A program made the position numbers and the translations under genes. A stretch of 64,000 nucleotides of DNA from Candidatus Sysuiplasma jiujiangense (GTDB lineage: Archaea > Thermoplasmatota > Thermoplasmata > Sysuiplasmatales > Sysuiplasmataceae): the NCBI GenBank assembly GCA_019721075.1, contig JAHEAD010000001.1, positions 268,449-332,448 of the forward strand, given 5' to 3'. Positions 59,870 through 64,000 of this stretch are shown here, one piece after another (position 1 is the first letter of the stretch; every line of letters begins with the position of its first letter). The notes under the pieces are model-generated. The model was given only the letters and a program-made list of their open reading frames with translations. It was not told the origin of the DNA and searched no databases.

Positions 59870-60796
59870 AAATTCATTTAGTGCATGGTGAAATTGCCGG
59901 AAGCGACACGTATGTTGTGAAGGTCTTTACCTAATAGGATCTATCCCGCTACGGATCTTCGCCACCTTGTCAAGTTTTTGCTGGTGTCCTTTAACATGCT
60001 AGGTTCTGCCCCGCCTCTTTTCGCCAGAGCAAAATCATACTTTGCCTTCAAGGAAAGCCCACGGTAAGCATCCTCGCGACAGCACTTTGTTCTCTGGTTG
60101 CAATAAGGAAGTCACACCACCTTCCTTACCACTTGTCAGATAGTATGTAACGGAAGTGTACGCCGCTGGGCCACCATAGCCGTCCCGCGATCACTTCCTC
60201 CTTTCTGCACTAGGCTTGTCCATGACGACTTGAAGTAGCACATCCTGTTCGGCTCTGGATATCGCGCTATTATCAGGCGCGCCTTGCAGTCATGTTACTG
60301 ACGCCGAGGTAACGCCCCAGCAGGCGTGCTTACCAATGGTTAGCATTCGAAGAGTTCTAATGCAGCATTGCCTGACTAAGCACTTTACGGACTCCTGAGG
60401 AAGGCCTGAAGCTCTATTCGCACATGTTGCATCCATTATTATGTCGTCGAGACGCAGCAGTACGAAATGTTTCCTAGCCAAACCAACCGTATTTGGTCAC
60501 GTGATGAGTTTCCAGATAATGTCGTCGTTCCTTATCCCATCGGCGGTCTTCGGCGCGATGCATGTGCTCAAAACGAGCAGTGAGGAGTGGAACTGCCACG
60601 AGATCAACTTTCAAATTCTTCTTTCTATACAGTCGCCAGAAAACTAAGTGAGGATACACATCTCGCATTACACTGTGTGCAAGTCCCAGGCATACTTTGG
60701 TATCGCTCAACTTCAGTTACACTGAGATAGTCTGAACTCGATATAACAGCTTCTGGTAATGTATATAAGCTGAGGCAACCTTCTCTCTTCTGTGAG
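59870..60796. pseudogene. Decayed coding sequence, minus strand
   Basis: No intact gene. Minus-strand frames between about 60710 and 59880 show protein-like pieces in shifting frames, e.g. VFWRLYRKKNLKVDLVAVPL, AISRAEQDVLLQVVMDKPSA and AYRGLSLKAKYDFALAKRG. This looks like one old gene, perhaps a transposase, broken by stops and frameshifts. Ancestor not identified. Confidence 0.35.
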
Positions 60797-61591
60797 ATGA
60801 TTGTGTCTTACTGTCCCAATTGTGGCAATCAGACAAATGTGGGGGCAAAATTCTGTGAGAATTGTGGTTATGCCCTCCAGAGTGCCACGGTTCAGACCAT
60901 ACAGACGCAGTCGCAGCGGGCTCCGGAACCCGTGTCAAAACTGGATTTTCTTAACGATGCCGTCATAAGAAATTATCCTCCCATCGCCCCAGCCACGAAT
61001 CTGCCCTTCCGGCTGCAGGATGGAGAAATAATACTAAAGGAGTTCAGGCCGAAACGAAAGGTTATCGTCAAGTTCGCTTTTGGTGGGATAATAACTACCC
61101 TTTTTCTGTTACTTTTCCTGATCCTGCCACTCTCCTCGTTGTTACTTACTACCAGCGCTTCAGGTGGCAAGGCACCTGCCGCGCTGATCGTGATCGTCGG
61201 CGTCTTTGGCGTCCTTGTGGCACTCATCCTGATATTGAGCATCGTTTCTGGTTTTCTGGGTTATAAGAAGTACAGCTACTGGATTACCAACCATAGGACA
61301 ATAGGCAGGCGCGGAATAATCGGATACACAATGGATTCCATGCCGCTGGAAAACGTCGCGGATGTTATAATCTCCAGAGGGATAATAGACAGAATACTTG
61401 GCCTTTCGACCGTGTATATTCAACCCATAGGAGGATCTGGTTTCATGGTGCCTGTCAGGGGAATGGGTTTAAATAGATTTGGAGGTACTAATAATTTCCA
61501 GGGACTGACCCCTAGCGAAGCCCCTGACATACAACAATTAATTTTTCATCTTCGGGATTTAAGGAAGAGGGAAACGGGTAGAATACTCTGA
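60797..61591 (+). CDS. Zinc-ribbon membrane protein with bacterial PH-like domain (264 aa)
   Basis: N-terminal zinc ribbon CPNCGNQTNVGAKFC followed by ENCG; a linker rich in Gln/Pro; two hydrophobic helices around residues 95-125 and 130-155; then a bPH2-type domain (YWITNHRTIGRRGIIGYTMD, VYIQPIGGSGFMVPV). Such proteins are common archaeal membrane proteins of unknown role, probably involved in membrane association or stress. A clear ATG starts the frame. Confidence 0.78.
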   Translation: MIVSYCPNCGNQTNVGAKFCENCGYALQSATVQTIQTQSQRAPEPVSKLDFLNDAVIRNYPPIAPATNLPFRLQDGEIILKEFRPKRKVIVKFAFGGIITTLFLLLFLILPLSSLLLTTSASGGKAPAALIVIVGVFGVLVALILILSIVSGFLGYKKYSYWITNHRTIGRRGIIGYTMDSMPLENVADVIISRGIIDRILGLSTVYIQPIGGSGFMVPVRGMGLNRFGGTNNFQGLTPSEAPDIQQLIFHLRDLRKRETGRIL

Positions 61592-61929
61592 GTGATTCTT
61601 CATCCAAAATGTAATGTATCGGTTCAACTGCGAATCTGCATGCACTATGTATCTGTGAACACTTTCGCTTTCCTTGGTACAGAGCAGGGAAGTGGAACGC
61701 AGGAACATAAAACACGATGTCGAAACACTGAGACTGATATGGGATGAGATCGGTGCCCAGTTCTCCGAACCTGACACCGAACAGAGGAGAGGATGTGTGC
61801 CTTCTTCCTGACCGCCGCTCAGATGTTCAGTATCGTTTCACAAAGATCCGACGACGGATAAGGATGGGTGATGGAGGAAAGGGAAGGAAAGTGGAGGTGG
61901 CGCGGCTGACTGTCCCGAAGCATAGACAG

Positions 61930-62953
61930 CATTGTGAGAGTTCAGGAATGCGCTTCCCATCTCCCTCAGCTCATCCCTGTTATAGTGGCATCAGTGGCTC
62001 TGAAGGAACGATGTCATCCTGCGGCTGACGGGAAGCTCGACGGGATGCACACTGGGATCCTTCTTCGGATGGGATTTCACCACCATCTACGGATGCCTCC
62101 CAAGGAATCTACACACCTCGTCCGTGCCGTGGCAGGATGCCCCGTCGATGAACAGTATTGCCTTCTTCAGCTTCTTCCTTTTGCAGTATGCAGCGACGGT
62201 AGACAGGTGTCTCCTGAACTTCACGTTCCTCCGCCGTGGGAAGGAATTTCAGACAATGCTGCCTGTAGCGTAATCCAGCGTGATAAGGAAGTTACACCTG
62301 GTGGCATATCCGGACGTGGGCACGAACATCTCCGTTCCCTTCCTCACCCAGACGGATTCAAGTCTGGCAAGCAGCTCCATTCATTTCTCATGCTCGAAGA
62401 AGACGCCGACGCCTCTGCTCCTGAGTGCGGGGACTACGCTATTGTAGTTATCGACGATCTTCCTTTTCCTGTAGTCCCTGTGTATCGACCCGGATGCCCT
62501 CAGCTTCGGTCTCCCCCAGGCGCACTTCTTCTCTATGAGTGCCCTCCTGACAGTCGATGCGCTCACATGCATGCCCTCCTTCTCAAGCTGCATGGCCATG
62601 TCGTCAATGGTCCATCTGCCCCTCCAGATGAAGAATTCGACAGGCTCATGGCACAGCAGCTGCGGAATGCGTTTACTTGCCGCACTGCCATTTGAACTCA
62701 GCGCACGTTTCCTCTTCCTGTTCTTCAGCTCGGCGATGCCCTTCCTCATATATCCGGCAGTTCAGACCGAAACAGTCTTTTCACTGACGCCGTGTATGGC
62801 AGCCACATCCCTGACGCTCGAACTGCCGCCCCTCATGACGATATCCGAGCCCCTCCTGTATTCGCATTTCGATTTCGCATGGCACTCCTTCATGAATGAG
62901 CTCAGCTCATTCACTCTCTCTGACGATAAAGTAATTCCAGACTCTGGAGGCAT
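61930..62953 (-). pseudogene. IS630-type transposase with in-frame stop codons
   Basis: One continuous minus-strand frame encodes a helix-turn-helix (SSVRDVAAIHGVSEKTVSV), a second DNA-binding region (WTIDDMAMQLEKEGMHVSAS), and DDE-domain pieces AILFIDGASCHGTDEVCRFL and VHPVELPVSRR. The frame is interrupted by five stops, four TGA and one TAG, without frameshift. This is the pattern of an IS630/Tc1-type transposase inactivated by point mutations. Exact ends and terminal repeats were not found. Confidence 0.7.
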
Positions 62954-63387
62954 CCCATCTCTCCAGACACCGGATGACACCGGGTAGATCACCTTTAACA
63001 AGAAGAATCGCTGAGAATATGGAATGAACATTTGAACGCGCAGCACCAGCATGCGGCGGACACATTTCAGCCGGGTAGTCCTCAAATCATACGCAGGAAT
63101 GCTAAGTGTGTTACCGAAAGGTAGCTGCAGCCTGTATTGCATGGAGTTGTGTAAGCGTTGTGTTTCAGCCTCTGACCTGATAAAATTCGTGTCCAATCAC
63201 AGACACAGGGACTGCCGGTCTTAAACTGTTTCTTCATACGATATGTACGCTAAGTGTCAGAACCTCCGAACAGGATCGTAATCTTCGTACGAAGATCGAG
63301 TGAAATATGCCTGTATTCCTGCTTTCCGGTCCTTTTGCCGCCTGCCCGCCGATCCTGTTATAACGTTCCGCCGCGAATCCACCCCTG

Positions 63388-64000
63388 ATGCAGGGTGTGC
63401 TGAACAGGGAGCGACTCTACAGGTCGCTCACAACACTCGACATATTCGTGGACAGGGCACTGCACCTCACACCGAAGTCGACGACGCTGTCAGGCTTCAA
63501 CTACAACAGAGACCTGCTGAAAGCGTCAATGGCTAACACTTACCTGGAGACTGTAGGCAGCAGGGCAGACAGCATTCATCTTGCTGTCAAGTCTGTGAAT
63601 CCTTCAGACATATACTGGGCCTATCTCGGGACACTCCATGCCATGCTGCCCAGGACCGGCTTCACGGAGCATGATGCCGTCCTGGCCTTCGACCATACAG
63701 ACGAGGAGTTCTACGGCAGCGTGGAAACTGCATGGATACACAACTGGACAGGGGAGCATGCGGTGACGGGCAGATTCAAATTCCTCACATGCGCACTCGT
63801 CGGCAGGGATGTGCCGGAGAAGGTGCCCCTCCTCTCCATCCCGGTGCACATAGGGTACAGCAACCCGGCCGATGTGTCGTTCATGCTGGAGCTTGTCCGC
63901 CCTCTGTTCCGCTCTATAAGGCTTGCCCTGTTCGACAGGGGGTTCTACAACAACGAGCTCATGCTCACGCTCTCCAGTTCGAATGTGCCGTATCTCATAT
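63388..64000 (+). CDS. DDE transposase, N-terminal part (runs off the right edge)
   Basis: ATG at 63388 opens a frame that reaches the window end without a stop (204 codons). It contains LAFDHTDEEFYG (first catalytic Asp), then IRLALFDRGFYNNELMLTL (second Asp in the D-R-G-F-Y context) and VPYLI. This is the layout of IS4-superfamily transposases, similar to archaeal ISH3-like elements. An in-frame TAA lies 27 bases upstream. The third catalytic residue would be beyond the window. Confidence 0.75.
   Translation, partial: MQGVLNRERLYRSLTTLDIFVDRALHLTPKSTTLSGFNYNRDLLKASMANTYLETVGSRADSIHLAVKSVNPSDIYWAYLGTLHAMLPRTGFTEHDAVLAFDHTDEEFYGSVETAWIHNWTGEHAVTGRFKFLTCALVGRDVPEKVPLLSIPVHIGYSNPADVSFMLELVRPLFRSIRLALFDRGFYNNELMLTLSSSNVPYLI

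Noticed and set aside
61934..62695. 253-codon plus-strand frame
   Set aside because: It is antisense to the IS630-type transposase remnant and has no domain of its own.

Overview
The window comes from an archaeon, most probably a member of the class Thermoplasmata. The evidence is an A-type ATP synthase operon in the order K-E-C-F-A-B-D-(small ORF)-H-I, the small subunit of DNA polymerase D, RNA polymerase subunit L next to TruD, a tRNA with an archaeal-type intron, and frequent GTG/TTG starts. No species can be named from the sequence alone.

Layout. Positions 1-17.4 kb are chromosomal. They hold the start of an MFS transporter, the complete ATP synthase operon on the minus strand, a GNAT acetyltransferase, PolD small subunit, SerB, a rhodanese, a DUF2203 protein, a divergent HxlR regulator/CDGSH iron-sulfur pair, and an MFS permease. 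Two stretches (13.4-14.1 and 14.7-16.1 kb) carry no supportable gene. Positions 48.85-64 kb are chromosomal again: tRNA-Gly, RpoL-TruD, a 1378-residue TPR protein, a type II NADH dehydrogenase, a cupredoxin, a K+ channel with an RCK domain, a zinc-ribbon/PH-like membrane protein, and at the right end a nonsense-riddled IS630-type transposase and the start of another DDE transposase.

Between these lies an integrated element of about 31.4 kb (17446-48864). It is bounded by a 16-bp direct repeat that is the 3' end of the tRNA-Gly gene, and its tyrosine integrase gene runs into that tRNA. Joining the two ends in silico extends the integrase frame by 24 codons to a TGA that overlaps the ATG of the first gene at the other end. 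This supports the att sites and implies that integrase and the replication genes form one coupled operon only in the circular form. The element has a replication module (SF1 helicase, TGTTCCA iteron cluster, an unrecognised 428-residue protein), a virus-like module at 22.1-30.2 kb (secreted and membrane proteins, a large mosaic surface protein, an ATPase with a C-terminal helix-turn-helix), a serine resolvase, and at 44.4-48.9 kb a run of overlapping small genes (zinc microproteins, ASCH, LSm-like, MazG, a phage-type protein) leading into the integrase. I read it as a temperate virus or virus-derived plasmid; no major capsid protein was recognised.

Two accessory blocks sit inside the element. 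Block 1 (31.7-37.6 kb) is flanked by diverged ~160-bp direct repeats and carries a second tyrosine recombinase, an HNH-like protein and a type II restriction-modification pair. Block 2 (37.8-44.3 kb) carries an orphan Dam-type methylase, two paralogous winged-helix regulators, two paralogous proteins of unknown function, a possible nuclease, and three copies of a ~50-bp repeat that is the 3' tail of a regulator gene. This repeat-punctuated cluster and the assembly module are the best places to look for something undescribed.
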